Notes under the pieces: generated by a model
The model's database searches: none
What the model saw: only the letters and a program-made list of their open reading frames with translations
Told to the model about the DNA's origin: nothing
Shown: positions 26,502 to 38,326 of the stretch, in pieces
Position numbering within the stretch: the stretch's first letter is position 1
How the letters are laid out: the number at the start of each line of letters is the position of its first letter
Program-made: the position numbers and the translations under genes
Source: Thiobacillus sp.
GTDB taxonomy: Bacteria > Pseudomonadota > Gammaproteobacteria > Burkholderiales > Thiobacillaceae
Length of the DNA: 58,969 bases
NCBI GenBank assembly: GCA_024708885.1
Contig: JANJXT010000046.1
Coordinates: 92,436 to 151,404 of the forward strand
Reading direction: 5' to 3'

Positions 26502-26544
26502 GCCGCGCCACGCCCTGAACGGGCGGCTCAGGGCGTGGCGCGGC
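26502..26544. terminator. Perfect 17-base-pair hairpin between tatC and the kinase gene
   Basis: Arm 26502-26518 (GCCGCGCCACGCCCTGA) and arm 26528-26544 are exact reverse complements around a nine-base loop. The hairpin lies 14 bases after the tatC stop and covers the stop codon of the convergent kinase gene. It could serve as a bidirectional terminator or an mRNA-end stabiliser. Neither strand has a T-tract, so it is not a canonical intrinsic terminator. Confidence 0.5.
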
Positions 26545-27808
26545 GCTGCAATTGCCGCACGTAGCGACGCCGCTCGTCGCGCAGCTGCTCCAGCTGGCGG
26601 TCGATCTGGGCGACGTCGGGATGCTGCTCGGTGAATTCGAGCAACAGCTCGGTGCGGCGGATGCGCAGTTCGACGGCTTTCTTGTCGAGGCCGGCAAGGT
26701 AGGCGTCGCCAACCGGGGCTGCCGTGGGCGCGGGGGGGTGTGGTGGCGCGACCGGCGCCGGAACGGGCGCTGCGGGCTCGCTCGCGGCGGGCACTTCGCT
26801 CACCGGCGGCTCGGTTTCCGTTTCCACGGGTGCAGGTGTGGGTGGCGGAAGGCGTACCGGCGCAGCGGGTGGCGGCGGTTCGACGGGCCTGGGCCGCAGC
26901 AGCAGGATGCTTGTCCCCACGGCGATGAGGCCGCCGAGCACCGCGAGCAGCATGAACGGCCGCGGGTGGCGGCGCGGTGTCTGCGCAGCGGGCGCCGGCT
27001 GGGTTCCGGCGCGCAGCGCCTCGAGCATCTCCGACGCGGTCCGGGCGTCGGGGCGTGCGCCCGGATCCTTGCTGAGCAGGCGGTCGAGCAATTCGCACAG
27101 TGCCGCGGACAGGTTCGGCCGCAGCGTGGCGGCGGCGACCGGCGTGTCGTGGATGACCCGGTAGACGATCATCGGCAGGTTGTCGCCGTCGAAGGCATAG
27201 TGCCCGGTGAGCATTTCGTACAGCACCGCACCCAGCGAGAACATGTCGGAGCGGCCGTCGAGTTCGCGGCCCATGGCCTGTTCCGGCGACATGTAGCGCG
27301 GCGAGCCGAGCATCTGGCCGGCCTGGGTGTGGTCGCTGTTGGCGAGGTGGGCGATGCCGAAATCGGTCAGCTTGATGCGGCCCTGGCCGCCGCTGATCAT
27401 GACGTTGGCTGGCTTGACGTCGCGGTGGATGACGCCGTGCGCATGCGCGAAGGCCAGCGCATCGGCCATCTGCTGCGCGGTTTCCAGGGCGAGGTCGAGT
27501 GGCATCGGTCCTTTGTCCATCACCTCGCGCAGCGTCGCACCGGTGAGGAATTCCATCGCGATATAGGCGGAACCGTCGGCCTCGCCCACGTCGTAGATGG
27601 TGACGATGTTCGGGTGCGACAGGCGGCCTGCGCTCTGTGCCTCGCGCAGGAAGCGCGCCTCGGCGTCGCGGCCTTCCTGCTGCAACTGTTCGATCGGCAC
27701 CGTCTTGATCGCGACGGGGCGGTCGATGAGCGGGTCGCGCGCGCGAACCACGCGGCCCATGGCGCCCTGGCCGAGCTCTTCCAGAATCTCGTAGCGACCG
27801 AGTTTCAT
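26528..27808 (-). CDS. Transmembrane serine/threonine protein kinase
   Basis: The 426-residue protein begins with a bacterial Hanks-type kinase domain (about 5-265): GQGAMGRVVRA (P-loop), PVAIKTV with Lys35, the catalytic loop GVIHRDVKPANVM with Asp130, TDFGIAHL and SPRYMSPEQAMG. A single membrane helix at ~285-304 (FMLLAVLGGLIAVGTSILLL) is followed by ~60 Pro/Ala/Glu-rich residues. A C-terminal coiled coil contains ELLLEFTEQHPDVAQIDRQL, reminiscent of Wzz/GumC-type chain-length regulators. PASTA repeats are absent. The ATG at 27808 gives the conserved start MKLGRYEILEELG. It starts 13 bases after the SDR stop and is probably the last gene of the hpnCDE operon. Substrates are unknown. Confidence 0.9.
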   Translation of the reverse strand: MKLGRYEILEELGQGAMGRVVRARDPLIDRPVAIKTVPIEQLQQEGRDAEARFLREAQSAGRLSHPNIVTIYDVGEADGSAYIAMEFLTGATLREVMDKGPMPLDLALETAQQMADALAFAHAHGVIHRDVKPANVMISGGQGRIKLTDFGIAHLANSDHTQAGQMLGSPRYMSPEQAMGRELDGRSDMFSLGAVLYEMLTGHYAFDGDNLPMIVYRVIHDTPVAAATLRPNLSAALCELLDRLLSKDPGARPDARTASEMLEALRAGTQPAPAAQTPRRHPRPFMLLAVLGGLIAVGTSILLLRPRPVEPPPPAAPVRLPPPTPAPVETETEPPVSEVPAASEPAAPVPAPVAPPHPPAPTAAPVGDAYLAGLDKKAVELRIRRTELLLEFTEQHPDVAQIDRQLEQLRDERRRYVRQLQRRATP

Positions 27809-27821
27809 GGATCGTGATGCG

Positions 27822-28565
27822 TCAGGGCGCACACTCGACGATCTGGCCGCGCACCGTCCCGCTGTCGGGCCCCATGAGATAGAGATACCAGGGCATCAGG
27901 TCGTCAGGGCTGGGCAGCGCGTCGGGCGTGAGGCCGGGGTGGGTGCGTGCGCGCAGCGTCGTGGCCACCGGCCCTGGAATCAGGGTGTTGATGCGCAGCG
28001 TGGCCGCGTCGGCGAGCTCTTCGCTCCAGATGTGCGTAAGCGTCTCCAGTCCGGCCTTTGCGACCGCATAGCCGCCCCAGTATGCGGCAGGGCGGTGTCC
28101 ATGCGACTCGCCGGTGAGGATGACCGATGCATCCGCGGCCTGGCGCAGCAGCGGCAGGCAGGCGCGGGTCAGCGCGAAGGGTGCGACGAGGTTGACCCGC
28201 ATCAGCGATTGCCATTGCTCCAGCGTCTGCAGGGCGAGCGGCGTCAGGCTGAAGAACTGGTGCGCGCTGTAGAGCACGCCATCGAGGTGCCCCAGATGGT
28301 GTGCGATGGTACCGGCAAGAGTCTCCAGGCCGCGGTCGTCGGCGGCGGCGAGATCGAACGGGAACATCGCGGGTTCGGGGCCGCCGCTGGCGACGATTTC
28401 ATCGTACACGGCTTCGAGCCGGGCTTCGTTGCGTGCCAGCAGCGCGACGGTGGCGCCGTGCCGCGCGTACGCAAGACTGGCCGCACGGCCGAGGCCGGAG
28501 CTGGCGCCGGCGACGAGGACGACGCGGCCGGCGAGAAGGTCGGGGCGGGCTTGGTAGTCTTTCAT
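27822..28565 (-). CDS. Short-chain dehydrogenase/reductase (YciK-like)
   Basis: The 247-residue classical SDR has the cofactor loop VVLVAGASSGLGRAASLAYA (GxxxGxG), VNLVAPFALTRACLPLL, the active-site region VILTGESHG and YAVAKAGLETLTHIWSEEL (YxxxK), and INTLIPGPVATTLR. NADP preference is suggested by ARNEARLEAV. The style resembles E. coli YciK and its substrate is unknown. Its ATG overlaps the hpnE stop by four bases, so it is translated together with the squalene genes, and a role in hopanoid or other lipid metabolism is possible but not shown. Confidence 0.87.
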   Translation of the reverse strand: MKDYQARPDLLAGRVVLVAGASSGLGRAASLAYARHGATVALLARNEARLEAVYDEIVASGGPEPAMFPFDLAAADDRGLETLAGTIAHHLGHLDGVLYSAHQFFSLTPLALQTLEQWQSLMRVNLVAPFALTRACLPLLRQAADASVILTGESHGHRPAAYWGGYAVAKAGLETLTHIWSEELADAATLRINTLIPGPVATTLRARTHPGLTPDALPSPDDLMPWYLYLMGPDSGTVRGQIVECAP

Positions 28566-29827
28566 AGCGATTCGAGTAGGGCGGCGGCCGATTGTACTCC
28601 GCTTCGTGTCGCGCTTTCGAGCGTGGCCGGATACGGTCCTTCAGTGTAGTCGCCGGCGAGAAACACGCGGGGATGTGCAGTGCGGCTGGATGGGCGGACG
28701 AGACCGGGCACGCACGCGTAGGTGGCCTGTTTTTCGACGATGCGGCGGCGCCAGCGTGGCGGTCCGGCATCGACGATGCCGCGCAGCTGCCGCTCCGCCT
28801 GCACCGTCCAGTCCGCGGGCAGGCCGCTTGCCGTGCTGACGACGAGTGCGACGAGACCGGACTGCTTGTGACTCTGGCCGCGGTCGAACGCGAACTGCGC
28901 CGGGCCGTTGCCGAGCGCGTAGAGGGGTTGAGCCAGCCGCAGCGCGGGATCGAATTGCAGATACAGCGTGGCGATGGGCTGGTAGCGATAGCCCTGCATC
29001 GTCCCGGCCAGTGCCGTGAACGCCGCGGTGCGCGGCAGCAGGCCCGCCAGGTGCTGCGGGGCGACCGCGAGCACGACGTGACTGAACGCCGCATTGCCGG
29101 TGCGCGTGGCGACACGGACCGCTGCGTCGCTGACGTCGAGCGCGGTCACGCGGCATGCCTGCCGCACCGTGCCGCCGCACCCGGCGATGCGGGTTGCGGC
29201 GGGCACCGGCAGCAGCGTGCCGAGATCGCGCCGCGCCAGCACGAGATCGCTGTCGGCGCGGCGTCCGCCGAACGCATCGCGCAGCACGTTCACGAATACC
29301 TGTGCGCTGGCCTGTTCGGGTGGCGTGTTGAGCGCGGAAACGCACAGCGCATGCCACAGCAGCCGGTTGACCGCGTCCGGTTGATCGCGGGTCAACGCGG
29401 CTACGCTCAGTCCGCCCCGATCCGAACGGTCGCGCAGCTGCGCGTCGATCCAGCGCGCCGCCGCCAGTTTGTCCTGCCAGCGCAGGCCACGTGCGCCAAG
29501 CAGCCCGGCCACGAGGTGCCAGGGAGCGGGAAGGCGCGGGCAGGCAAGCCGGAATTCCGGCGGTTGCTCCAGGGCCAGCGGCAGGCGCCACAAGGCATCC
29601 CCCGTCGGATGCAGGCGCTCGATCAGCGCGAGCGTCTGGGCATAGGCGCCGAGGAGGATGTGCTGGCCGTTGTCGAGCGCTTCGCCTTCGAGCTCCACTG
29701 CGCGCGCACGGCCGCCGAGCGTGCGCGCGGCTTCGTAGAGCGTCACCGTGACGCCGGCTTCGGCGAGCGTCAGCGCCGCGGCGCAGCCGGCCCAGCCGCC
29801 GCCGACCACGGCGACATGCGGATTCAC
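28562..29827 (-). CDS. hpnE: Hydroxysqualene dehydroxylase HpnE
   Basis: HpnE is the FAD amine-oxidase-like enzyme that reduces hydroxysqualene to squalene. The 421-residue protein starts with the dinucleotide-binding fold HVAVVGGGWAGCAAALTLAE and has EAARTLGGRARAVELEGEAL, DNGQHILLGAYAQTLALIER, the family stretch WHALCVSALNTPPEQASAQV and the C-terminal FAD segment RVFLAGDYTEGPYPATLESA. The GTG at 29827 overlaps the hpnD stop. It is the last step of the HpnC/D/E route from farnesyl diphosphate. No squalene-hopene cyclase gene is in the window. Confidence 0.93.
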   Translation of the reverse strand: MNPHVAVVGGGWAGCAAALTLAEAGVTVTLYEAARTLGGRARAVELEGEALDNGQHILLGAYAQTLALIERLHPTGDALWRLPLALEQPPEFRLACPRLPAPWHLVAGLLGARGLRWQDKLAAARWIDAQLRDRSDRGGLSVAALTRDQPDAVNRLLWHALCVSALNTPPEQASAQVFVNVLRDAFGGRRADSDLVLARRDLGTLLPVPAATRIAGCGGTVRQACRVTALDVSDAAVRVATRTGNAAFSHVVLAVAPQHLAGLLPRTAAFTALAGTMQGYRYQPIATLYLQFDPALRLAQPLYALGNGPAQFAFDRGQSHKQSGLVALVVSTASGLPADWTVQAERQLRGIVDAGPPRWRRRIVEKQATYACVPGLVRPSSRTAHPRVFLAGDYTEGPYPATLESATRSGVQSAAALLESL

Positions 29828-30669
29828 GGCGACACCCAGGTGCGTGCCGCCAGCCACAGCTTGCGCAGCGGCGTGAGCGCGACACGCCCGCGCAGCACAG
29901 GAAAGCCGTCGCGGCGGATTTCCTCGAGCAGCGTGCGATAGATCGCGGCCATCACCAAGCCGGGGCGCTGCGCGCGCTTCGCCGCGGCGGGCAGGGCGGT
30001 CATGGCATTGTCGTAATGCCCGATCGCGCGCTCGTACTGGAACTGCATCAGGGCCTGGAATGCGGGCGATTCCCGCGCGTCGAGCAGGTCGCGCTCGGCG
30101 ACGCCGAAGCGCGCCAGTTCGTCCTGCGGCAGGTAGATGCGGCCGCGCCGGGCGTCCTCGCCGACGTCGCGGATGATGTTGGTGAGCTGGAACGCCAGGC
30201 CCAGCTCGTGGGCGTAGCGGCGCAGCGCGCGGTCGTGTGCGCCGCGCGGGCCGTCGAAGATGCCCGCGGCGACTTCGCCGACCACGCCGGCGACGCGGTG
30301 GCAGTACAGGCGCAGCGCCCTGAAGTCCGGGTAGCGTGCGTGCTCGAGATCCATGGCCATGCCGTCGACGATTTCCAGCAGCAGCGCCGTCGGGATGTGA
30401 CGCCCCGCCTGCGTTTCGTGCAAGGCCCGGGTCGCCGGGTGTTGCGCTGCGCCGGCCGCGAGGCGGCCGATCTCCTCGCGCCACCAGTCGAGCTTTGCCG
30501 CCGCGATGCCGGCATCGCTGCATTCGTCGACGACATCGTCGAGCTCGCGGCACAGCGCGTAGAACGCGGTGATCGCGCGCCTGGTTTCGGCGGGCAGAAA
30601 CACGAAACTGTAATAGAAGCTCGAGCCGCTGGCGGCGGCGCGTTCCTGGCAGTAGCGGTGCGCGTCCAT
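29824..30669 (-). CDS. hpnD: Presqualene diphosphate synthase HpnD
   Basis: HpnD condenses two farnesyl diphosphates to presqualene diphosphate. The 281-residue trans-isoprenyl diphosphate synthase has the two aspartate-rich motifs, RELDDVVDECSD and NIIRDVGEDARRGRIYLPQD, plus SSFYYSFVFLPAETRRAI and AFYALCRE. The ATG at 30669 begins MDAHRYCQERAAASGSSFYY, as in homologues. It begins two bases after the hpnC stop and overlaps hpnE by four bases. Confidence 0.95.
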   Translation of the reverse strand: MDAHRYCQERAAASGSSFYYSFVFLPAETRRAITAFYALCRELDDVVDECSDAGIAAAKLDWWREEIGRLAAGAAQHPATRALHETQAGRHIPTALLLEIVDGMAMDLEHARYPDFRALRLYCHRVAGVVGEVAAGIFDGPRGAHDRALRRYAHELGLAFQLTNIIRDVGEDARRGRIYLPQDELARFGVAERDLLDARESPAFQALMQFQYERAIGHYDNAMTALPAAAKRAQRPGLVMAAIYRTLLEEIRRDGFPVLRGRVALTPLRKLWLAARTWVSP

Positions 30670-30671
30670 GC

Positions 30672-31487
30672 TCAGACGAGGCCGCGCGCCAGCATGAGGA
30701 GCCAGTCCGTGCGCGTCAGCACCGGGCGCCTGTCGAACACGCTTGCGGGGTCCGCATGGAGCTTTCTCAGGATGGTCTCGCCGCCGCGCATCGTCACCCG
30801 CAGCTCCAGCCCGATGCGGCCGCTGAGCGCGCGACCGAGCGGCGCACCCGCCTGCAGCAGCTGGCGCGCGCGCAGGATCTGCCGGCGCATCAGCACGTGC
30901 CACAGGCCGCCCGCGTCGCCCGCGGCGATCTGCGCCTCGCTCACCTGATGCGCCGCCATGTCGTCCTGCGGCAGGTAGATGCGTCCCTTCCTGTAATCGA
31001 CCGCGATGTCCTGCAGGAAATTGGTCAGCTGCAGGCTGCTGCAGATTGCGTCGGAATAGGCAAGGTGGCGCGGATCGCGGTCACCGTACAGATGCAGCAT
31101 CAGGCGCCCCACCGGGTTCGCCGAACGGCGGCAGTAATCCATGAGTTCGCCGAAATGCGCGTAGCGGGTTTTCTCGACATCCTGCGCGAAGGCCGACAGC
31201 AGGTCGCGCAAGGGTGCAAGGGGAATGGCATGGTCGCGGACCGCCGTCGCCAGCGGCCCGAATACTGCATCGTCGGGCATTTCGCCGCGCTCGATGCGGT
31301 CGAGCGCGGCGTGGTAGGCAGCGAGCCCGGCCAGGCGCTCGGCTGGGGGTGCGTCACCCTCGTCGGCGATGTCGTCGGCGCTGCGCGCGAAGCGGTAGAT
31401 CGCTTCCACCGGCCGTCGCAGCCGGGCGGGCAGGAGCCAGGACGCGACAGGGAAATTTTCGTAATGGTCGACCGGCACCGGCAACAA
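30672..31487 (-). CDS. hpnC: Hydroxysqualene synthase HpnC
   Basis: HpnC converts presqualene diphosphate to hydroxysqualene. The 271-residue protein has HYENFPVASWLLPARLRRPV, the first Asp motif RSADDIADEGD, KTRYAHFGELMDYCRRSANP and the second motif NFLQDIAVDYRKGRIYLPQD. The start is uncertain: two consecutive TTG codons (31487, 31484) and a GTG at 31478 all precede the conserved HYENFP, with no clear ribosome-binding site. Two overlapping TATAAT hexamers on the minus strand (31553-31563) may drive it. It heads hpnC-hpnD-hpnE-SDR-kinase. Confidence 0.93.
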   Translation of the reverse strand: MLPVPVDHYENFPVASWLLPARLRRPVEAIYRFARSADDIADEGDAPPAERLAGLAAYHAALDRIERGEMPDDAVFGPLATAVRDHAIPLAPLRDLLSAFAQDVEKTRYAHFGELMDYCRRSANPVGRLMLHLYGDRDPRHLAYSDAICSSLQLTNFLQDIAVDYRKGRIYLPQDDMAAHQVSEAQIAAGDAGGLWHVLMRRQILRARQLLQAGAPLGRALSGRIGLELRVTMRGGETILRKLHADPASVFDRRPVLTRTDWLLMLARGLV

Positions 31488-31593
31488 AAAACGGAATGGG
31501 AATAAAGACTTAGGCGGGAAACCCGGTTTGCCTGGATGACGGCATCGTCTTGATTATATTATACTTATTAGTTGGCAATTTTGCGGCCACGCC

Positions 31594-31678
<85 letters not shown>

Positions 31679-31682
31679 GCAA

Positions 31683-31711
31683 CTTGAAGCTGTCCGCTTC
31701 TCACCCCATTT
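31683..31711 (+). promoter_or_regulatory. Sigma-32 (heat-shock) promoter of tig-clpP-clpX
   Basis: CTTGAAG (31683-31689), a 14-base spacer and CCCCATTT (31704-31711) match the RpoH consensus CTTGAAA-N13-15-CCCCATNT at nearly every position. It lies four bases after the tRNA-Leu gene and ends 24 bases before the tig ATG. Confidence 0.75.
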
Positions 31712-31735
31712 CAATTTGAACCAGGAAATCTTCCG

Positions 31736-33031
31736 ATGCAAGCAAATCTCGAAATCCTCGAAGGACTGGGTCGCCGCTTCGACATCAGCGTGCCGATGGA
31801 CCAGCTGGAAGCCGAAGTGCAGAACCGTATCAAGCGCATGGCGCGCAATGTCAGGATGGACGGTTTCCGCCCCGGCAAGGCACCGCTCTCGGCGGTGGCG
31901 CGCGTGCACGGTCCCGGCGTGCGCCAGGACGTGCTGGGCGAAACCCTGCAGGCGCGTTTCGGCGAGGCGGTGCAGGCGCATCAGTTGAAGGTCGCGGGGT
32001 ATCCGCGCTTCGAAGCGAAACCCTCCGAGGCCGCTGCGGCGATGACCTTCAGCGCGAGTTTCGAAGTCTATCCGGACGTCACGATCGCCACGCTCGACGA
32101 AGGCAAGCTGAGCCGTCCGGTGGTCGAGGTGAGCGAGGCCGATGTGGCCAAGACGCTCGAAATCCTGCGCAAGCAGCGCCAGACCTTCGGGCCCGCTGAC
32201 CGCGCTGCAGAGGAAGGCGATCTGGTGCGCTTCGATTTCGAGGGCAAGGTCGACGGCGTTCCTTTCGAGGGCGGCAAGGCCGAGGGCTTTGGCGCGGTGA
32301 TCGGCGAAGGCCGCCTGCTGAAGGATTTCGAGCAGAACCTGGTGGGGGTGCGCGCGGGCGACAGCAAGGACTTCGACGTCGCGTTTCCCGCCGATTACGC
32401 AGCGTCCGAACTCGCCGGCAAGACCGCGCGTTTCGAAATCCGCGTGCACGACGTGCAGGCGCCGGTGCTGCCGCCGCTGGATGCCGACTTTGCCAGGATG
32501 CTCGGTATCGAGGACGGTGACATCGACAAGCTCAGGGCCGAGGTCAAGACCAACCTCGAGCGCGAGGTGGCGCGCCGCATCAAGGGCAAGATGAAAGAGC
32601 AGGCGATGGAGCTCCTGCTTGGCAAGAGCACGCTGGAGGTGCCGAAGAGCCTGGTGGCGATGGAAACCGAGCGCCTGATGAAAATGACCGAAGCCGACAT
32701 GCAGCAGCGCGGGGTTCAGACCGTGAAACTTTCGGCCGATATGTTCACTGGGCAGGCGGAACGGCGCGTGCGCCTGGGCCTGATCCTCGCCGAGGTCGTG
32801 CAGAAGAACACCCTGGCGGCGCAGCCGGAGCAGTTGCGCGCCCTGGTCGAGGAACAGGCGCAGAGCTACGAGGAGCCCGAACAGGTGGTGCAGTGGTACA
32901 TGCAAAGCGCCGAGCGCATGCAGGAGATCGAGTCCCTGGCGCTGGAAGAGAATGTGGTAGCATGGGTTGCAGGTCAGGCTCAAGTGGATGACGTGACAAG
33001 CTCCTTCGACGAATTGATGGGACGTGCCTGA
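31736..33031 (+). CDS. tig: Trigger factor (ribosome-associated chaperone)
   Basis: Trigger factor binds the ribosome exit tunnel and assists folding of nascent chains. The 431-residue protein has the ribosome-docking segment [18 protein letters not shown] (the family's GFRxGKxP signature), the FKBP-type isomerase domain (~160-245: [54 protein letters not shown]) and a helical C-terminal chaperone domain. The length matches E. coli (432). The stop overlaps the clpP ATG by one base. Confidence 0.97.
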   Translation: MQANLEILEGLGRRFDISVPMDQLEAEVQNRIKRMARNVRMDGFRPGKAPLSAVARVHGPGVRQDVLGETLQARFGEAVQAHQLKVAGYPRFEAKPSEAAAAMTFSASFEVYPDVTIATLDEGKLSRPVVEVSEADVAKTLEILRKQRQTFGPADRAAEEGDLVRFDFEGKVDGVPFEGGKAEGFGAVIGEGRLLKDFEQNLVGVRAGDSKDFDVAFPADYAASELAGKTARFEIRVHDVQAPVLPPLDADFARMLGIEDGDIDKLRAEVKTNLEREVARRIKGKMKEQAMELLLGKSTLEVPKSLVAMETERLMKMTEADMQQRGVQTVKLSADMFTGQAERRVRLGLILAEVVQKNTLAAQPEQLRALVEEQAQSYEEPEQVVQWYMQSAERMQEIESLALEENVVAWVAGQAQVDDVTSSFDELMGRA

Positions 33032-33672
33032 TGCGCATTGATCTGGAAAGTGGTTTCACCGGGCCCCAGGCGCTGGGGCTGGTGCCGATGGTGGTCGAGC
33101 AGAGCGGTCGGGGCGAGCGCGCCTACGACATCTACTCGCGCCTGCTCAAGGAACGGGTGATTTTCCTTGTCGGACCGGTGAACGATGCCACCGCCAACCT
33201 GGTGGTGGCGCAGATGCTGTTTCTCGAGTCGGAAAATCCCGACAAGGACATCTATTTCTACATCAACTCGCCGGGCGGCTCGGTTTCGGCGGGCCTGGCG
33301 ATCTACGACACCATGCAGTTCATCAAGCCGGACGTGTCGACCTTGTGCATCGGCCAGGCCGCCAGCATGGGCGCGTTCCTGCTGACCGCGGGCGCGAAGG
33401 GCAAGCGCTTCTGCCTGCCCAATTCGCGGGTGATGATCCACCAGCCGCTCGGCGGCTTCCAGGGCCAGGCGTCGGACATCGCGATTCACGCCAAGGAAAT
33501 CCTGTATTTGAAGGAACGTCTCAATGGCATGCTTGCCAAACATACCGGGCAGAGCATGGAAGCCATCGAGCGCGATACCGACCGCGACAACTTCATGAGC
33601 GCGGACGACTCGGTGAGCTATGGGCTGGTCGACAAGGTGCTGACCAGCCGCAACGAGGCAGCAGGCAACTAG
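33031..33672 (+). CDS. clpP: ATP-dependent Clp protease proteolytic subunit
   Basis: ClpP is the tetradecameric serine peptidase used by ClpX and ClpA. The 213-residue protein has [40 protein letters not shown], the nucleophile in [19 protein letters not shown], the catalytic His in [17 protein letters not shown] and the Asp in RDTDRDNFM-like [14 protein letters not shown]. The short N-terminal propeptide is present. It overlaps tig and is 13 bases from clpX. Confidence 0.97.
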   Translation: MRIDLESGFTGPQALGLVPMVVEQSGRGERAYDIYSRLLKERVIFLVGPVNDATANLVVAQMLFLESENPDKDIYFYINSPGGSVSAGLAIYDTMQFIKPDVSTLCIGQAASMGAFLLTAGAKGKRFCLPNSRVMIHQPLGGFQGQASDIAIHAKEILYLKERLNGMLAKHTGQSMEAIERDTDRDNFMSADDSVSYGLVDKVLTSRNEAAGN

Positions 33673-33685
33673 GCAAGGAACTGGG

Positions 33686-34957
<1,272 letters not shown>

Positions 34958-34970
34958 GCCACTGGCCCAT

Positions 34971-35089
34971 GGCCTGCTGCTGTCCCGTTATCCCCAACGG
35001 CGGCAGGGCAGGCCAGCAACACCGCGCAGGCCGCCGCATGCTCGCGCTGCGGCGGATTCTGGACGCAGCCGTTCCGGCAGGTGGAACGG
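34971..35089 (+). other. Three consecutive stem-loops in the clpX-lon gap
   Basis: Hairpin A (34971-35014) has GGCCTGC/GCAGGCC ends with inner CCGTT/AACGG pairing. Hairpin B (35031-35055) has CCGCCGCA/TGCGGCGG arms. Hairpin C (35069-35089) has CCGTTCC/GGAACGG arms. They fill the region between the clpX stop and the lon heat-shock promoter. None is followed by a T-tract. They may cap the clpX mRNA 3' end or belong to a repeat element. Confidence 0.5.
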
Positions 35090-35105
35090 GGAACCTCCCG
35101 GCCCC

Positions 35106-35133
35106 CTTGATTTCCAATTCTCGTACCCCATAT
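35106..35133 (+). promoter_or_regulatory. Sigma-32 (heat-shock) promoter of lon
   Basis: CTTGATT (35106-35112), a 13-base spacer and a perfect CCCCATAT (35126-35133) match the RpoH consensus. The lon ATG is at 35193, giving a leader of about 50 bases. Confidence 0.78.
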
Positions 35134-35192
35134 CCAGTTGCGTGCGGTGACTTCCCGTGCGTCCTTTTTTCAACTCCGATCAGGAAACCGAC

Positions 35193-37607
<2,415 letters not shown>

Positions 37608-37639
37608 CAGTATTGAGCTTTTTGCAGGGACGTCCCGGA

Positions 37640-37666
37640 ATCCCGCGCCAGGCGCGGGATTTTTTT
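37640..37666 (+). terminator. Intrinsic terminator of lon
   Basis: ATCCCGCGCC (37640-37649) pairs with GGCGCGGGAT (37651-37660), with the innermost pairs opened to form the loop, followed by seven Ts. It lies 33 bases after the lon stop. Confidence 0.87.
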
Positions 37667-37687
37667 GGCCATCGCCCTGGAAACCGC

Positions 37688-37717
37688 TTGACACAAGGTT
37701 TTGGGGGTTGTTATAAA
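37688..37717 (+). promoter_or_regulatory. Sigma-70 promoter of hupB
   Basis: A consensus TTGACA (37688-37693) and TATAAA (37712-37717) lie 18 bases apart (17 if TTATAA is used), downstream of the lon terminator and 46 bases before the hupB ATG. Confidence 0.75.
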
Positions 37718-37763
37718 GCGGCCACAGGGTTTTCCTGTGCCACTTGACTGAAGGGGACAACAC

Positions 37764-38036
37764 GTGAACAAATCCGAACTGATCGATGCCATCGCCGACT
37801 CCGCCGACATCTCCAAGGCTGCTGCCGGACGTGCGCTGGATGCCGCGGTCGAGGCCGTGAAAAAGGCGCTGAAGAAGGGCGACATGGTGACGCTGGTGGG
37901 TTTCGGCAGCTTCTACGTCGGCAAGCGCGCGGCACGCACCGGCCGCAACCCGCGCACGGGCGCGTCCATCAAGATCAAGGCTGCCAAGGTGCCGAAGTTC
38001 CGCGCCGGCAAGGGCCTGAAGGACGCCATCAACTGA
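37764..38036 (+). CDS. hupB: DNA-binding protein HU-beta
   Basis: HU is the histone-like nucleoid protein that bends DNA. The 90-residue protein begins [20 protein letters not shown] and has the core [20 protein letters not shown], the DNA-binding arm [14 protein letters not shown] and the end [15 protein letters not shown]. It has its own strong promoter between the lon terminator and the gene. The lon-hupB-ppiD order is conserved in proteobacteria. Confidence 0.97.
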   Translation: MNKSELIDAIADSADISKAAAGRALDAAVEAVKKALKKGDMVTLVGFGSFYVGKRAARTGRNPRTGASIKIKAAKVPKFRAGKGLKDAIN

Positions 38037-38058
38037 TTGCGTGAAGCGCAAATCGCGC

Positions 38059-38088
38059 TTGGCAGGACCAGGAAATCTATAGTAGAAT
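38059..38088 (+). promoter_or_regulatory. Promoter of the tRNA-Val/tRNA-Asp genes
   Basis: TTGGCA (38059-38064) and TAGAAT (38083-38088) are 18 bases apart and lie 13 bases upstream of tRNA-Val. Confidence 0.55.
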
Positions 38089-38101
38089 TTCGGTCTTTGT
38101 C

Positions 38102-38177
38102 GGGTGCTTAGCTCAGCTGGTAGAGCGTCGCCCTTACAAGGCGAATGTCGGGGGTTCGAACCCCTCAGCACCCACCA
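38102..38177 (+). tRNA. tRNA-Val (anticodon TAC)
   Basis: The acceptor GGGTGCT pairs with AGCACCC, and ACCA is encoded. The D-arm GCTCAGCTGGTAGAGC, the anticodon arm TCGCC-CTTACAA-GGCGA (TAC at 38135-38137) and the T-loop GTTCGAA are present. It is 76 bases long. Confidence 0.98.
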
Positions 38178-38243
38178 GCGGGGCACGGCAGGAAACACAG
38201 CGGTTTCGGCGTCACGGCGGTAGCGGTGGCGCCAGGAAAATTG

Positions 38244-38320
38244 GGAGTGGTAGTTCAGTTGGTTAGAATACCGGCCTGTCACGCCGGGGGTCGCGGGTTC
38301 GAGTCCCGTCCACTCCGCCA
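38244..38320 (+). tRNA. tRNA-Asp (anticodon GTC)
   Basis: The acceptor GGAGTGG pairs with CCACTCC, with GCCA encoded. The D-arm region AGTTCAGTTGGTTAGAAT, the anticodon arm CCGGC-CTGTCAC-GCCGG (GTC at 38278-38280) and the T-loop GTTCGAG are present. It is 77 bases long and ends just before an intrinsic terminator. Confidence 0.98.
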
Positions 38321-38326
38321 ACTCGA

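Noticed and set aside
31488-31593. AT-rich segment considered as a phage or integron attachment site next to tRNA-Leu
   Set aside because: There is no integrase gene, and I see no direct repeat of the tRNA 3' end nearby; it is better explained as the divergent promoter region of hpnC and the tRNA.
38037-38101. AAGCGC/GCGCTT inverted repeat after hupB considered as a terminator
   Set aside because: The stem is only six pairs, with no T-tract, and it lies within the likely promoter of the tRNA unit.
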